Source: Fen-1362 sp049516395 (lineage in GTDB: Bacteria > Planctomycetota > Phycisphaerae > Sedimentisphaerales > Anaerobacaceae). Taken from it: 64,000 nucleotides of DNA. Below the pieces are notes generated by a model. It was given only the letters and a program-made list of their open reading frames with translations. It did not search any database and had not been told where the DNA came from. How positions within the stretch are numbered: the first letter of the stretch is position 1; each line of letters starts with the position of its first letter. Position numbers and translations under genes: made by a program. Below are positions 16,943-26,010 of this stretch, in pieces. The stretch is from assembly GCA_049516395.1 (NCBI GenBank), contig JBEKTD010000005.1, positions 62,001 to 126,000 on the forward strand. Reading direction: 5' to 3'.

Positions 16943-18073
16943 TCATTTTGTATTGACGACTCTAATCACGGCATCAAAAGCCGGCTTGGGCTTATAGTCA
17001 CGGTCAAACAACAGAGGATAGCTCGTGCGTCCCTTTACGGGCCAGTTATTAAGCCAGCTTGTCTTGTCGTAAACACCCCAGAAAGTAACGCGGGCAATTG
17101 TGTCTTTATGTTTGAGCAGAATCGCAAAAAGCTCCGCGTAACGGTCAGCGAGTTTTTTCTGCACATCATCAGGAAGGCTTTTAACATAAGGATTAAGCTC
17201 TTTCTGCAATTCAACCCTGACATTGATATCCGCCCCGCGATAGTTATTGGCGCTTAGCAGCACATCGATATCCAGTTCTGTAACCATAACCTTGACGCCA
17301 AGTGCAGCCATAACATCGATAAACGCCTCAAGGTCTTCACTTGTGGGATAATCCATCCCCCAGTGCCCCTGAATACCGACGCCGTCGATGCGGAGACCTT
17401 TGGTCTTGAGGTCTTTCACCAGGCGAACACAGGCATCACGTTTAGCCGGCTTATCGTTAGAAAACTCATTGTAATACAATTCGGCATTCGGGTCGGCCTC
17501 GTGAGCGTATTCAAATGCCTTTGCAATGAAATCCTCGCCGACAGTTTCGAACCACTTCGTTTTGCGAAGCTGACCTTCGTCGCTGAGCGCCTCGTTGACA
17601 ACGTCCCAGCCGTTGACCCGGCCTTTATAACGACCGACGATGGTAAAGATGTGGTCTTTCATCCGGGCAAGCATCGCATCCCGGCCCAGCAGGTTGTTGG
17701 TATCGTCCTTAAACGCCCAGGCGGGTATCTGGTTTTGCCAGACAAGGGTATGGCCTACAATGAACATCTTGTTCTTCTGGCCAAAGTCCACAAAACGGTC
17801 CGCCGCGGCGAAGTCATACCTGTTCGGCTCCGGATGAATCATCGCCCACTTCATAACGTTTTCAGGCGTGATGGTATTGCAGTGCTTTTCAACAATAGCG
17901 GCGGCCTGTGAATCCTTTCCCGAAACCACGTCATCGTTGACAGCGGCGCCGATTAAAAACGCTTTCGCGAACACGTCCTTGAGAGCCGGAACATCCGCAT
18001 CGGCAAAACACCTGATAGCACCCGTCAAAACAATTATCAAACATACCACACAGGTTGGTATTAGTGCTTTCAT
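16943..18073 (-). CDS. GH10 endo-1,4-beta-xylanase
   Basis: A 376-residue family-10 xylanase that cuts the beta-1,4-xylan backbone. A signal peptide (about residues 1-25, ending CFADA) exports it. The acid/base Glu161 is in WDVVNEALSDEG and the nucleophile Glu266 in VMVTELDIDVL. GHTLVWQNQIPAW and the C-terminal VTFWGVYDKTSWLN are conserved parts of the substrate cleft. It is a single catalytic domain without a binding module or dockerin tail. The symporter gene ends 18 bases upstream, and a ribosome site AGGAAGATGT precedes the ATG, so both are probably one transcript; the symporter may take up its products. Confidence 0.95.
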   Translation of the reverse strand: MKALIPTCVVCLIIVLTGAIRCFADADVPALKDVFAKAFLIGAAVNDDVVSGKDSQAAAIVEKHCNTITPENVMKWAMIHPEPNRYDFAAADRFVDFGQKNKMFIVGHTLVWQNQIPAWAFKDDTNNLLGRDAMLARMKDHIFTIVGRYKGRVNGWDVVNEALSDEGQLRKTKWFETVGEDFIAKAFEYAHEADPNAELYYNEFSNDKPAKRDACVRLVKDLKTKGLRIDGVGIQGHWGMDYPTSEDLEAFIDVMAALGVKVMVTELDIDVLLSANNYRGADINVRVELQKELNPYVKSLPDDVQKKLADRYAELFAILLKHKDTIARVTFWGVYDKTSWLNNWPVKGRTSYPLLFDRDYKPKPAFDAVIRVVNTK

Positions 18074-18091
18074 TACATCTTCCTTTCCTGT

Positions 18092-19606
18092 TTATGCGTA
18101 TTTGAATTCTTTGCGTCGTTGTGCCAATTCGTCGGCCATCTGGAGGGTCAGGCGTTTGTTAAGCTTGTATATCATGAGCAAAACACAGCAAATGGCAAAA
18201 AGCATACCAACCACTATCCCGCTGCAAACCCTGAAACCATGTACAGCATCCGGCGCGTCAGGCAACTTGATATCGTAGGCGAAAAATCCGGCCATAATCC
18301 ACAGGAATGAGGACGAACCGAGCGCCAAACCTGATTTTAACGCAAAGCAGATGGTAGCGAAAACAATGCCGGTGAATCGGCGTCCGGTCTTCCACTCGGA
18401 GTAATCCGCCACGTCCGCGTAGATGGCCCAGATAAGCGGAATGGTTGGAGCATAGCATATCGCTATAAGAATCGTCAGTAAAACCATACCATTGACGTTG
18501 GTCGGGCCGAGCAGATAAAACGCGAAGGTGCCCAATGCGGCCAATCCGAAACCGCAGACCGCGACAGCTTTCTTGCCGAATTTCCGGGAAAGTACCGGTG
18601 ACATTAGAAGGACGATAATGGTAACGCCTGTGCCAATCATGTTGATGATGCTGTTGAAGACATCGGCGACGCTGGAATTTGCCAGGTTGGACCTGTCTCC
18701 ATGCACAATATAACCAAGCCACTCGAGAATACCGCCGGGTTTTGGAGCCCCGGGTGCCAGCGGAGGAGCCGTAAGGCCAAGCTTGTGCACCCAGTCAAAC
18801 ATAGCCGCTTTGTCGGCATAGTGGTGATAGTAGTTGTAAAGCGCGCCTCCGCGGAACGAAAGGATGCAGAAATGGACCAGCGTCATCGCAAACATCACAA
18901 TCCACGGACTGTTTTTTATCAGGCCGGCAAAATCCTGTTTGAAATCCGATTTTTGCTGCGGCGGCGGCTGAATGCGCTCTTTGGTAGTGAAAAATGTAAT
19001 CAGGAACAACACGAAACAAAGGACGGCCCAGATGGTCATGACTATACGCCAGCCGTATTGGGCATCATGGCCGACAGCAAATTTGGTGACCAGAGGCAGG
19101 GTGAGCCCCCCGACGATGAACTGGGCGATATTCACCGAAACGAAACGAAATGAATTAAGCTTCGCTCGTTCAGTGATATCGCCGGTCATCACGCCGCCTA
19201 GCGCAGAATACGGCATGTTGTTCATTGAGTAAATCGACATGAGCAGGATATTGGTGATGGCGGCGTACGCGATCATCGCGCCCATGCTCCAGCCCTTGGG
19301 GGTGGAGTAGGCGAGAATCATAACGACGCACCAGGGCAGCGCCGAGAACAGTACCCAGGGCCGGAACTTGCCCCATCGCGTATTGGTGCGGTCGGCGAGC
19401 ACTCCCACAATTGGATCAGCGACTGCGTCCCACAGCCGTGCCACAAGAAGAATGGTTGCGGCGGCACTGGCCGTGATTCCGAACACATCCGTGTAAAAAT
19501 TCGTCTGGAACAGAATCATCGTCATAAAGACGAAGTTCGCGGCGGCGTCGGCGCAACTGTATCCGGATTTTTCCAAAAACGAGAGCTTCTTCGATGCATC
19601 CTGCAT
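18092..19606 (-). CDS. GPH-family sugar:cation symporter (MFS)
   Basis: A 504-residue integral membrane protein of the glycoside-pentoside-hexuronide symporter family (MelB, XynP-like). About twelve hydrophobic segments are seen. The first loops contain the family blocks LWDAVADPIVGVLADRTNTRWGK (split over residues about 57-80) and FRPWVLFSALPW. An extra hydrophilic stretch of about 50 residues, rich in glycine and proline, lies in the middle (PPLAPGAPKPGG). It is followed 18 bases later by the GH10 xylanase, which suggests xylo-oligosaccharide or xyloside uptake. The ribosome site AAGGGGACACAA precedes the ATG at 19606. Confidence 0.88.
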   Translation of the reverse strand: MQDASKKLSFLEKSGYSCADAAANFVFMTMILFQTNFYTDVFGITASAAATILLVARLWDAVADPIVGVLADRTNTRWGKFRPWVLFSALPWCVVMILAYSTPKGWSMGAMIAYAAITNILLMSIYSMNNMPYSALGGVMTGDITERAKLNSFRFVSVNIAQFIVGGLTLPLVTKFAVGHDAQYGWRIVMTIWAVLCFVLFLITFFTTKERIQPPPQQKSDFKQDFAGLIKNSPWIVMFAMTLVHFCILSFRGGALYNYYHHYADKAAMFDWVHKLGLTAPPLAPGAPKPGGILEWLGYIVHGDRSNLANSSVADVFNSIINMIGTGVTIIVLLMSPVLSRKFGKKAVAVCGFGLAALGTFAFYLLGPTNVNGMVLLTILIAICYAPTIPLIWAIYADVADYSEWKTGRRFTGIVFATICFALKSGLALGSSSFLWIMAGFFAYDIKLPDAPDAVHGFRVCSGIVVGMLFAICCVLLMIYKLNKRLTLQMADELAQRRKEFKYA

Positions 19607-19667
19607 TTGTGTCCCCTTGAATTACTGTCTTTGGATTTACAAACCTAAAGTAAACTAATATAAGAAG

Positions 19668-19695
19668 AGAATAGCAAAACACCACCGCTTTTCAA
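19668..19695 (-). promoter_or_regulatory. Probable promoter of the symporter-xylanase operon
   Basis: Read on the minus strand, TTGAAA (19695-19690) and TATTCT (19673-19668) are 16 bases apart and lie about 60 bases before the symporter start. A TATAAT farther up, near 19720, is an alternative. Confidence 0.4.
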
Positions 19696-19805
19696 CCATA
19701 ATATCAAATATTTTTACCATTATAACGCCTTTGCACATAAGGACATACGTCATTCAGGCCCACTTGGATTTTTGCTGTATGGGGTGGGTAAAACTTTGTC
19801 GGTAA

Positions 19806-19842
19806 GGTTAATCCCGCCGGTCAGATTTGGCGGGGTTTACCC
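19806..19842. repeat. Long imperfect inverted repeat
   Basis: GGTTAATCCCGCC and GGCGGGGTTTACC pair over 13 positions with one mismatch and one G-U pair around a 10-base loop. There is no T-tract, so it is not a typical terminator. It stands directly before the ribosome site of the small frame at 19858, and could be a regulatory hairpin or the trace of a small repeat element. This hairpin and the small frame are the only structures seen between 19.7 and 20.04 kb. Confidence 0.5.
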
Positions 19843-19857
19843 GAGGGGATCCAATTG

Positions 19858-19986
19858 TTGAATACGGATAATACTTCTGCCATAATGCAAACGTCTGCCA
19901 ACAACGTTAATCAGAATGCCGCGAAACCGCAGGAAGAACTGCTCAAATTGCAGGAAGTTGCACTATCCTGGCTGCAAATGGAATAG
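19858..19986 (+). CDS. Possible 42-residue small protein
   Basis: A short frame starting with TTG (19855 or 19858) that follows GAGGGG by 6 or 9 bases, a good ribosome site. The product is polar (QTSANNVNQNAAK) and ends in a probable amphipathic helix (EELLKLQEVALSWLQME). I recognise no family. It lies in an otherwise empty gap, after a strong hairpin and before a small stem at 20042-20056 followed by TGTTTTA, so it has the outline of a complete gene. The evidence is only the ribosome site and this arrangement. Confidence 0.25.
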   Translation: MNTDNTSAIMQTSANNVNQNAAKPQEELLKLQEVALSWLQME

Positions 19987-20060
19987 ACGAAATTCTTACC
20001 AAAATTTAATTTATTTTTTGGCCTCGGCGATTGCAACAGGTCGACCTTAACGGTCGTGTT

Positions 20061-20948
20061 TTACTGACAATCAGTAGAATGGCCTACGCAATAAAGACCC
20101 ATATTCGCAACCCACATCCCAGGATTTGGGGGATGAGCACTGTAATCCTTTGTGACAAAAATTTCCTGCTTTTTCATATATGAGACGTGACCGTCGTAGA
20201 ACACGACATTGGCGCCTTCACTGTGTCGATAAAGCACCGGACCATAGACACTTTTACTACCGGGTGGTGGAGTTACCGCTGGGTCTTGTTGTCTATATTG
20301 CGCGATAGTCGCCTGGTGGTAAACATCCCATCCTACTGTATAATCAGCACCCTCCCAGGCAACCCACCAGTCAATACTGTCGGTAAAGGCGAGTTTTTCA
20401 GAAGGCCTTTTTATCGACTGAGACATATGGCCTATCACAGGTTGTGTAGTCCACCAGCCAGGATCTGTAATATCCTGATATTTATACCCAAATTCCGTGC
20501 TGTTATAACCATAGCTCACTGAAACCGTGCTGCCGTTAAAAACGGCATTGTTGATATTTTTGCTTATATCATCGTTGGGGCAGAGATATTCTTTTTGCAC
20601 AACAAAATCACTTGCCGCCTGATTCGCAGTAAGTACATCTTCCGCATTATGACGGTGGCTCATCAACAGAATCTTCCTGAAAAGCGTATTCGTCATCCAG
20701 GGAGTTTTATTCTTTGCGGGACCGGATGCTGGGAAGTAAGCATAATTAATGGGACAAAACCACCCATCACACGATTGCGAATAAACAAAATTGGCTGTCA
20801 TAAGCGACTTCAAATTATTAGCGCATACCATCCTCTTGGCTAAATCTCTCGCCTTGCTAAGGGCCGGCAGCAATACCGCCATCAACAAAGCGATAATTGA
20901 GATTACAACCAGAAGCTCAACCAGCGTAAATCCTTTTAGCTTTCTCAT
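20061..20948 (-). CDS. Type IV pilin-like protein, H-X9-DG class
   Basis: A 295-residue protein with a classic prepilin start: a short basic leader then KGFTLVELLVVISIIALLMA, in which cleavage falls after the glycine and the phenylalanine becomes residue 1, glutamate residue 5. The ATG at 20948 is preferred to that at 20981 because it gives the short leader. The mature part is an extracellular globular domain. Near the C-terminus is HSEGANVVFYDGHV, the H-X9-DG motif typical of the many pseudopilin-like proteins of planctomycetes, whose role is not known. It lies upstream of xylan genes and just downstream of the LamG-dockerin gene on the same strand. Confidence 0.85.
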   Translation of the reverse strand: MRKLKGFTLVELLVVISIIALLMAVLLPALSKARDLAKRMVCANNLKSLMTANFVYSQSCDGWFCPINYAYFPASGPAKNKTPWMTNTLFRKILLMSHRHNAEDVLTANQAASDFVVQKEYLCPNDDISKNINNAVFNGSTVSVSYGYNSTEFGYKYQDITDPGWWTTQPVIGHMSQSIKRPSEKLAFTDSIDWWVAWEGADYTVGWDVYHQATIAQYRQQDPAVTPPPGSKSVYGPVLYRHSEGANVVFYDGHVSYMKKQEIFVTKDYSAHPPNPGMWVANMGLYCVGHSTDCQ

Positions 20949-21104
20949 AATACTACTGCTCAAAAAAACCTTAAAATACAATGTTCAACAAAACCAGTTA
21001 ACTTACAGCAATCCTCCCACTTGAAAAACGGGAGCCGTTTTGTAACGTCTGAAAGTTCCAGTTTCAATTATTCCGCCAATAGCTCTCGGCCTCCAAATAA
21101 ACTG

Positions 21105-22826
21105 TTACCAGTTAGGCGGGCAACCGGGGGTGCCCGGGTTATCGCACAGGTGCCATTGCGAAGCAAGAATAGCGAAATCGTCGAGGTCCACCTGGCAGTC
21201 GCCGTTCAAATCGCCCGGCAGAGTCATTCCTCTTGCTATGACATCGGCGCAATTATTCGGCTGCCACGCGGCATAATGTGCCGCTACTCTATCCGCGCTC
21301 AAAACACCCGGATAAATGGCAAATTCATCAACGTAACCACTCCAGCAATTGTATGGGGATCCCCAGTCACCCTCGCAGCCAATCTCAAGAGTGGACTGCT
21401 CATTCTTCAGGCGAGCATTTCCGTTGGGGTCGGTTATTGTTGATTGCCCCGCAAGCGAACCATCCAGATACAATTGAACTACCATTGACTTTCCGAGACC
21501 GTCATTATTTGGGTCGTATGTAACGACCAATTGATGCCACTGTCCGTCCATTGGAGTAACTGTACCAGGATAGAACCACTGACTTCCGGCCGCAACTCGC
21601 AGTTTTGATACACCGGCATCACTGTAAAGACCCAATGCCGGACCATTTGGCTCTTTCGTGTATTGGCCAATCTGTTGGAAAATCATTCCGTAGGTATCTG
21701 GTGTAAGATTGGAAACGCTCTTTATCCATATCTCGAACGATATATCACCGGGAGCAGGAACAAAGGCGTAATGGTTGTCATTGCCGCCGTATGGCGGGCC
21801 TCCTCTGACGGTGTGGCCCGAGTTCGAGTACCAGTTGTTCCAGGTGAAGGCCTCCGCAACCGCATGGCCTGTTCCGGCATAGTTTTGGCTTGTATTATCC
21901 TCGTAAAGAGATAAGCCCATTCCGCCCGCGGTTTTTTGGACCTGGGCTCCTTGGTTCATCCCAACCCACCAGTGGTTACTCGAAGAATCCACCAGCATTT
22001 GATTGTCAAACTTCAGATACACACACGGGTCATCTGCCATCACTTCCGACGCGTATGGACCCGGTATTATCGAATTGTACGTAACCACAACGTGGTGCCA
22101 GGCGTTATCATTCAGCACGCTGTTAACGTAACCCGTGTTACCGCCGCCGATAAGGCCGACGGCGTTGGTTCCCGCGTTATACATCGCGCCATAACTGTGC
22201 TGCTCGGTGTTTCCGCCATTATGCTGGAAAAACCTCGGGTAGTCGCTGCTCTGCGTTGTCTTGAGCCAGAACTCAACGGATACATTTGTAACGGACAACT
22301 GCATACTGTAATCGCAAACGTCAACACAATCGCCGTTTCCGTCCGTTGCGCCATGCAGAATTGCGGCCTTGCCTATATAACCGCTGGCATCTTGACCAAC
22401 AGACCCGATATACGTGCTGTTCATGTCCGCTGCGCTGCCGCTGTTCGCAGCTTTACTGCCTTCGCTGCTGCTGGCATCTTCAAATTGCAGATAAAGCAAA
22501 GGATGGTCCGCGTTAACCAAAGCCCTATAGCCGCCGGTTCCCACACTGTGATGCGCAGCGACATTAGCGTCTGTTAAGACGTAACCATACACCGCGAATT
22601 CGTCAATCTCGCCGACAAGCCCGTTATAACGATAGTAGCGACTTCCCTCCGCACCGATTGTCAGACGCGGATAAGGGAAACTAATCGCCTGGGTAGTGGT
22701 TGAGGTCCCCACTTTTGCCCCATCCACGTATAGCGTTTTTATAACGCTGTCTGCCGAAGCGACACCCGTCAGCAACAGCCCTAAAACAAACGCACTCATA
22801 ACTGATAATTCAAATTTATATTTCAT
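21105..22826 (-). CDS. Secreted LamG-domain protein with dockerin-like C-terminus
   Basis: A 573-residue secreted protein without a recognisable catalytic domain. After a signal peptide (residues 1 to about 25, ending GVASAD) come three concanavalin-like LamG segments: residues about 30-90 (YNGLVGEIDEFAVYGYVLT), about 105-245 (ISVEFWLK-type strands) and about 265-520 (GQWHQLVVTYDPNNDG, SGYVDEFAIYPGVLS). The last 40 residues, LPGDLNGDCQVDLDDFAIL and then SQWHLCDNPG, form a calcium-binding dockerin-like repeat ending in PPNW. Such tails are common in Phycisphaerae, but no cohesin is in this window. The likely role is binding of polysaccharide outside the cell. The first segment starts abruptly within a LamG fold, so the N-terminus may be shortened. 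Confidence 0.82.
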   Translation of the reverse strand: MKYKFELSVMSAFVLGLLLTGVASADSVIKTLYVDGAKVGTSTTTQAISFPYPRLTIGAEGSRYYRYNGLVGEIDEFAVYGYVLTDANVAAHHSVGTGGYRALVNADHPLLYLQFEDASSSEGSKAANSGSAADMNSTYIGSVGQDASGYIGKAAILHGATDGNGDCVDVCDYSMQLSVTNVSVEFWLKTTQSSDYPRFFQHNGGNTEQHSYGAMYNAGTNAVGLIGGGNTGYVNSVLNDNAWHHVVVTYNSIIPGPYASEVMADDPCVYLKFDNQMLVDSSSNHWWVGMNQGAQVQKTAGGMGLSLYEDNTSQNYAGTGHAVAEAFTWNNWYSNSGHTVRGGPPYGGNDNHYAFVPAPGDISFEIWIKSVSNLTPDTYGMIFQQIGQYTKEPNGPALGLYSDAGVSKLRVAAGSQWFYPGTVTPMDGQWHQLVVTYDPNNDGLGKSMVVQLYLDGSLAGQSTITDPNGNARLKNEQSTLEIGCEGDWGSPYNCWSGYVDEFAIYPGVLSADRVAAHYAAWQPNNCADVIARGMTLPGDLNGDCQVDLDDFAILASQWHLCDNPGTPGCPPNW

Positions 22827-22888
22827 ATTTCCTTCTCCTTATTTTTATGCTCTTTTGGCCTTTTCATCACACTATTGAGCTTAAAACG

Positions 22889-24124
22889 TCAAAAACATCC
22901 GTTTGGATCCGGGTTATTGCAAATCAGCCAGTTTTCCACCGCTAAAGCAAAGTCCTCGAGAGCGACGGTACAGTTACCTGACAGGTCTGCCGGATAGTTA
23001 ACGCTGTAAAAATCAACCTCGTTGCAATCCTTCATAGTAATGCTTCCGATACGAGTGAAATTCACATCGACAATATTGAACCCTGTAGAACCGCCAGTGC
23101 CTTGGAAAGGAAAATGCCATTTAACTGTATGGCTGCCCTTAAAAAGATTAACAGCAACATCCGTTGTCTTGCCTGTCGTGGTGAGACTGTAGTTCATATC
23201 ACACACGTCGCCTACGACCTTGTCATCGATGTAAATTCTAAGAGGAATAGCTCTGTATTGACCCGCCGTGTTGACATCAATGGATATAAGATATCGTCCC
23301 TGATTAACGTCACTGACGTTGATATCGTAACCCATAAACTCACCTGTATCTATGTAGCCGACGGTACCGGCGAAAGTGTCCGGTCCAAATTGCTGCGGTT
23401 CGGAATCCGGCCCTCTGGTGTTTCGCTCACCGGCAACATCCCAATTTGCAGCTGGTATGATTGTCCCGTTACTATTTATTTCAACAGGGTCTTTCTTTTT
23501 AACAAACTGAAGAGCATTCAGTACTACGTTTTTATAGGTCAGGTATAAATCATCAGAACTTGAATTGTTGATATCTATATTGGAGAAAACTACGTAATTC
23601 TGGCCAAGTTTAAACTCACCGGCATTGGCGTCTCCGCTTATTGTTTGAGAAGTCACCACGCCATACTGAGTAAGCCTAAAGGTACCTACGCCGCTTGCGA
23701 CGCTGCCATAAACATAGATATCATAAACCCCCTGAAATGCGCCCTGGCCGAAAATGGCTAAATTCGGCTCATTCGGTCCTTGCGCTGTAAACCCGTCGTT
23801 CATCAAACTTGAGCCATCGCCCCACTGATAGCCATGTATCAGCCCGTTGTCGCCAAGCCACACCTGCGCAGCATAAACGCTGCAAAAGCCTGCCTGGTCC
23901 GCAGTAGCAAGCCCTTCGCTTCTTGACGACCCTACGGGCACGCCATAGCCGCCATAGAAAACGGTCCATACGGTGTTTGGTCCTACATCGTATGCCCCGT
24001 TGCCGACATAAGGCGTGTTGTCGTTATAGCCCTTTATGTCAACATTGATGACCTCTGCCGCCGTTACAACCCCAACAGCGACCAGAACAATTAATACGGT
24101 TGTTAGTAATTTCATTTTCATCAT
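22889..24124 (-). CDS. Secreted carbohydrate-binding protein with dockerin-like C-terminus
   Basis: A 411-residue exported protein with a signal peptide (residues 1 to about 22, ending GVVTAAE). Residues about 25-205 form a beta-rich domain beginning INVDIKGYNDN that I cannot name with certainty. Residues about 245-370 (DTGEFMGYDINVSD, GRYLISIDVNTAG, LFKGSHTVKWHFPF) look like a CBM6/CBM35-type sugar-binding sandwich. The C-terminus has DLSGNCTVALEDFALAVENW and ends NPDPNGCF, a single dockerin-like calcium loop. It follows the LacI gene in the same direction, 133 bases away, and precedes the LamG protein. No catalytic residues were recognised, so a binding or scaffold role is most likely. Confidence 0.72.
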   Translation of the reverse strand: MMKMKLLTTVLIVLVAVGVVTAAEVINVDIKGYNDNTPYVGNGAYDVGPNTVWTVFYGGYGVPVGSSRSEGLATADQAGFCSVYAAQVWLGDNGLIHGYQWGDGSSLMNDGFTAQGPNEPNLAIFGQGAFQGVYDIYVYGSVASGVGTFRLTQYGVVTSQTISGDANAGEFKLGQNYVVFSNIDINNSSSDDLYLTYKNVVLNALQFVKKKDPVEINSNGTIIPAANWDVAGERNTRGPDSEPQQFGPDTFAGTVGYIDTGEFMGYDINVSDVNQGRYLISIDVNTAGQYRAIPLRIYIDDKVVGDVCDMNYSLTTTGKTTDVAVNLFKGSHTVKWHFPFQGTGGSTGFNIVDVNFTRIGSITMKDCNEVDFYSVNYPADLSGNCTVALEDFALAVENWLICNNPDPNGCF

Positions 24125-24257
24125 CTCAATGCCTCCTATATGTATTTCCGATACATCACCCTTATTTGCCCTTTACTAACTTCACGTTTTTATATTCAGC
24201 CGGCATATCCGGCCCGTCTCTTTTATATACACCACTGCCCAAGTACCAGGCAGATAA

Positions 24258-25307
24258 CTAAAGCGCAATCCCTGTCGATTTATTAACCAGCGCCGTCGTC
24301 GAAGACCTTACTATAAGGTCCTGCGAAAGTTTTACGCACTCAGGGCGATATTCCAAAGGCGACTGAAGATGCTTGAGCAGCAAATTCGCGGCTATCTGCC
24401 CCATCTGTCTTGACGGCACCGCGACCGTTGTAAGGGGCGGAGCGACAATGCTGCACAGGTATTCATCGTTAAAGCAAAGCAAACTGACCTGCTTGGGAAT
24501 CTGAATTTCAAGCATATTAGCGCCGTGGAGAATTCTCATCGCCTCAATATGGTCGTACGCGAGAATCGCGGTTGCGTGATGCTTAATCACCGCTGAAGCC
24601 AAAAAGGCAGATGCCGAACTGAAAACCTTGTCATGATTTTTAATCGGCTCAAGCCCTCGCATTTCCAACTCGGAAACGTATGTATCGTGACGGTCGCCAA
24701 TACTTCTGTGCTTATAGTGTTCGCTGGTGGGACCCGCATAAGCTATCTGTGTGTGTCCAAGTTCCACCAAATGACGCACAGCCATCTTGGTTGCTTCAAT
24801 ATCATCGGGAATGACCGATGAGCAACTGGGGCCGCCAACACCATTGATAACCACATAAGGAAGATTTGCTCTTTCCATCTCTTCGATGGTTTCCTGCGAA
24901 CATTTCTGAAGGACTATCGCCCCATCCACCTTCCACGGCGGCAGTTCGCAGCGGCTATCTACCAGATTGGGAACGGACATGCAAACATCATAGTTGCCCG
25001 TGTGCAGCTCGCGAACGCAGGATTCGATAATGGCCTGATATATGTTGCCCGGAAATCCCAAAGCAATGTCACAACCGAGCATCGCGATTACGCTGGTTTG
25101 TTTTCTGACAAGATTTTTGGCCGCGAGATTGGGACGATACCCAAGTGAATTTGCGATATCGACGATACGTTGATGAACTTCACGTCTGACGGAAAAACCA
25201 TGCTTGAAATTTCCGTTCAATACCCGGCTAACAGTCGCCTGGCTTACACCGCAATGAGAAGCAACTTCCCTGATGGTCGGTACGCCGTTGCTTCGAGGGG
25301 TACTCAT
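24258..25307 (-). CDS. LacI-family transcriptional repressor
   Basis: A 349-residue regulator. The N-terminal helix-turn-helix covers about residues 10-32 (TIREVASHCGVSQATVSRVL), followed by the hinge helix YRPNLAAKNLVRKQ that reads the centre of the operator. The rest is a periplasmic-binding-protein-like effector domain (VIAMLGCDIALG, PYVVINGVGG, LLCFNDEYLCSIV). A site GTAATCGTTTAC lies 184 bases upstream at 25491-25502 over its own probable promoter, and the same 12-mer precedes the GH30 and PEP-CTERM genes. This points to autoregulation and control of the xylan genes. The effector is unknown; a xylo-oligosaccharide or aldouronic acid would fit. Confidence 0.92.
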   Translation of the reverse strand: MSTPRSNGVPTIREVASHCGVSQATVSRVLNGNFKHGFSVRREVHQRIVDIANSLGYRPNLAAKNLVRKQTSVIAMLGCDIALGFPGNIYQAIIESCVRELHTGNYDVCMSVPNLVDSRCELPPWKVDGAIVLQKCSQETIEEMERANLPYVVINGVGGPSCSSVIPDDIEATKMAVRHLVELGHTQIAYAGPTSEHYKHRSIGDRHDTYVSELEMRGLEPIKNHDKVFSSASAFLASAVIKHHATAILAYDHIEAMRILHGANMLEIQIPKQVSLLCFNDEYLCSIVAPPLTTVAVPSRQMGQIAANLLLKHLQSPLEYRPECVKLSQDLIVRSSTTALVNKSTGIAL

Positions 25308-25490
25308 TTCTTCTTCACCTTAATCCAATTACATACATCTAAAAACCTGAAACCGTTAACAGGTTTATATTCACTATAATATTGCTTTTTCTTATGCTTT
25401 TTGTTAATCTATTGAAAGGCATTAAGATTTGCTTCGCATAAGATTGCATATATTCAAATTTGCCAAGAGCGTTGTACCTCTTAACGTCCA

Positions 25491-25535
25491 GTAATCGTTT
25501 ACTTATACATTAGCATTGTCATTTAGCTATGTCCA
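25491..25535 (-). promoter_or_regulatory. lacI promoter with LacI operator (site 1)
   Basis: On the minus strand: TGGACA (25535-25530), 17 bases, TAATGT (25512-25507), 4 bases, then the operator core GTAAACGATTAC (25502-25491), a palindrome centred on CG as is usual for LacI proteins. A leader of about 190 bases follows before the start codon and contains AAACCTG-N10-CAGGTTT near 25344-25367. Confidence 0.7.
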
Positions 25536-25785
25536 GCTTTTTTTTGAAAAAATTTTCTTTTACCCCCAAACCTATCAAAATCAACCCGTAAAAATGCGGA
25601 GTTACCATTCGCAGAGAACCCGATTTGAGGGGCAAAAACCTGTTTTTTTGCTGATTCAAAGGGGGTAGATGTCAAAAAACATAGCATTTACTGGCCAAAA
25701 CACAATATCGTTTGCCGGAAACGGACAATTTCAGGTGAAGCATAAAAAACTTTGCGAGGAACTATTCTTTTACATAAATATAAGC

Positions 25786-25833
25786 TTGACTGACCTAATA
25801 CATTTAGGTTATAGTTAAGTAATCGTTTACTAT
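25786..25833 (+). promoter_or_regulatory. GH30-GH43 promoter with LacI operator (site 2)
   Basis: TTGACT (25786-25791), 17 bases, TTATAG (25809-25814), 4 bases, then the operator core GTAATCGTTTAC (25819-25830) covering the probable start of transcription. The remaining leader to 26010 is about 180 bases and holds GC-rich complementary runs (GGGGC near 25850 and GCCCC near 25880). I could not match it to a known riboswitch. Confidence 0.8.
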
Positions 25834-26010
25834 GACTGCGGCAAAAGTCGGGGCAGGGGCAATTAGCCAGCTATCAGAGGCCCCGCAGGGGTGATTAAGC
25901 ACTTATAGGACGTGATGAAAAGTTAAAAAGCCGGATTCTTTGGGGGTTCTGAAGGTCATTCTTTGTTTAATCGCCTGAAATTACCCCTAAGAACGGTTGA
26001 GGAGCCCAAA

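Noticed and set aside
25834..26010. A cyclic-di-GMP or other known riboswitch in the GH30 leader
   Set aside because: It has GC-rich runs that may pair, but none of the conserved cores of known classes could be aligned by eye.
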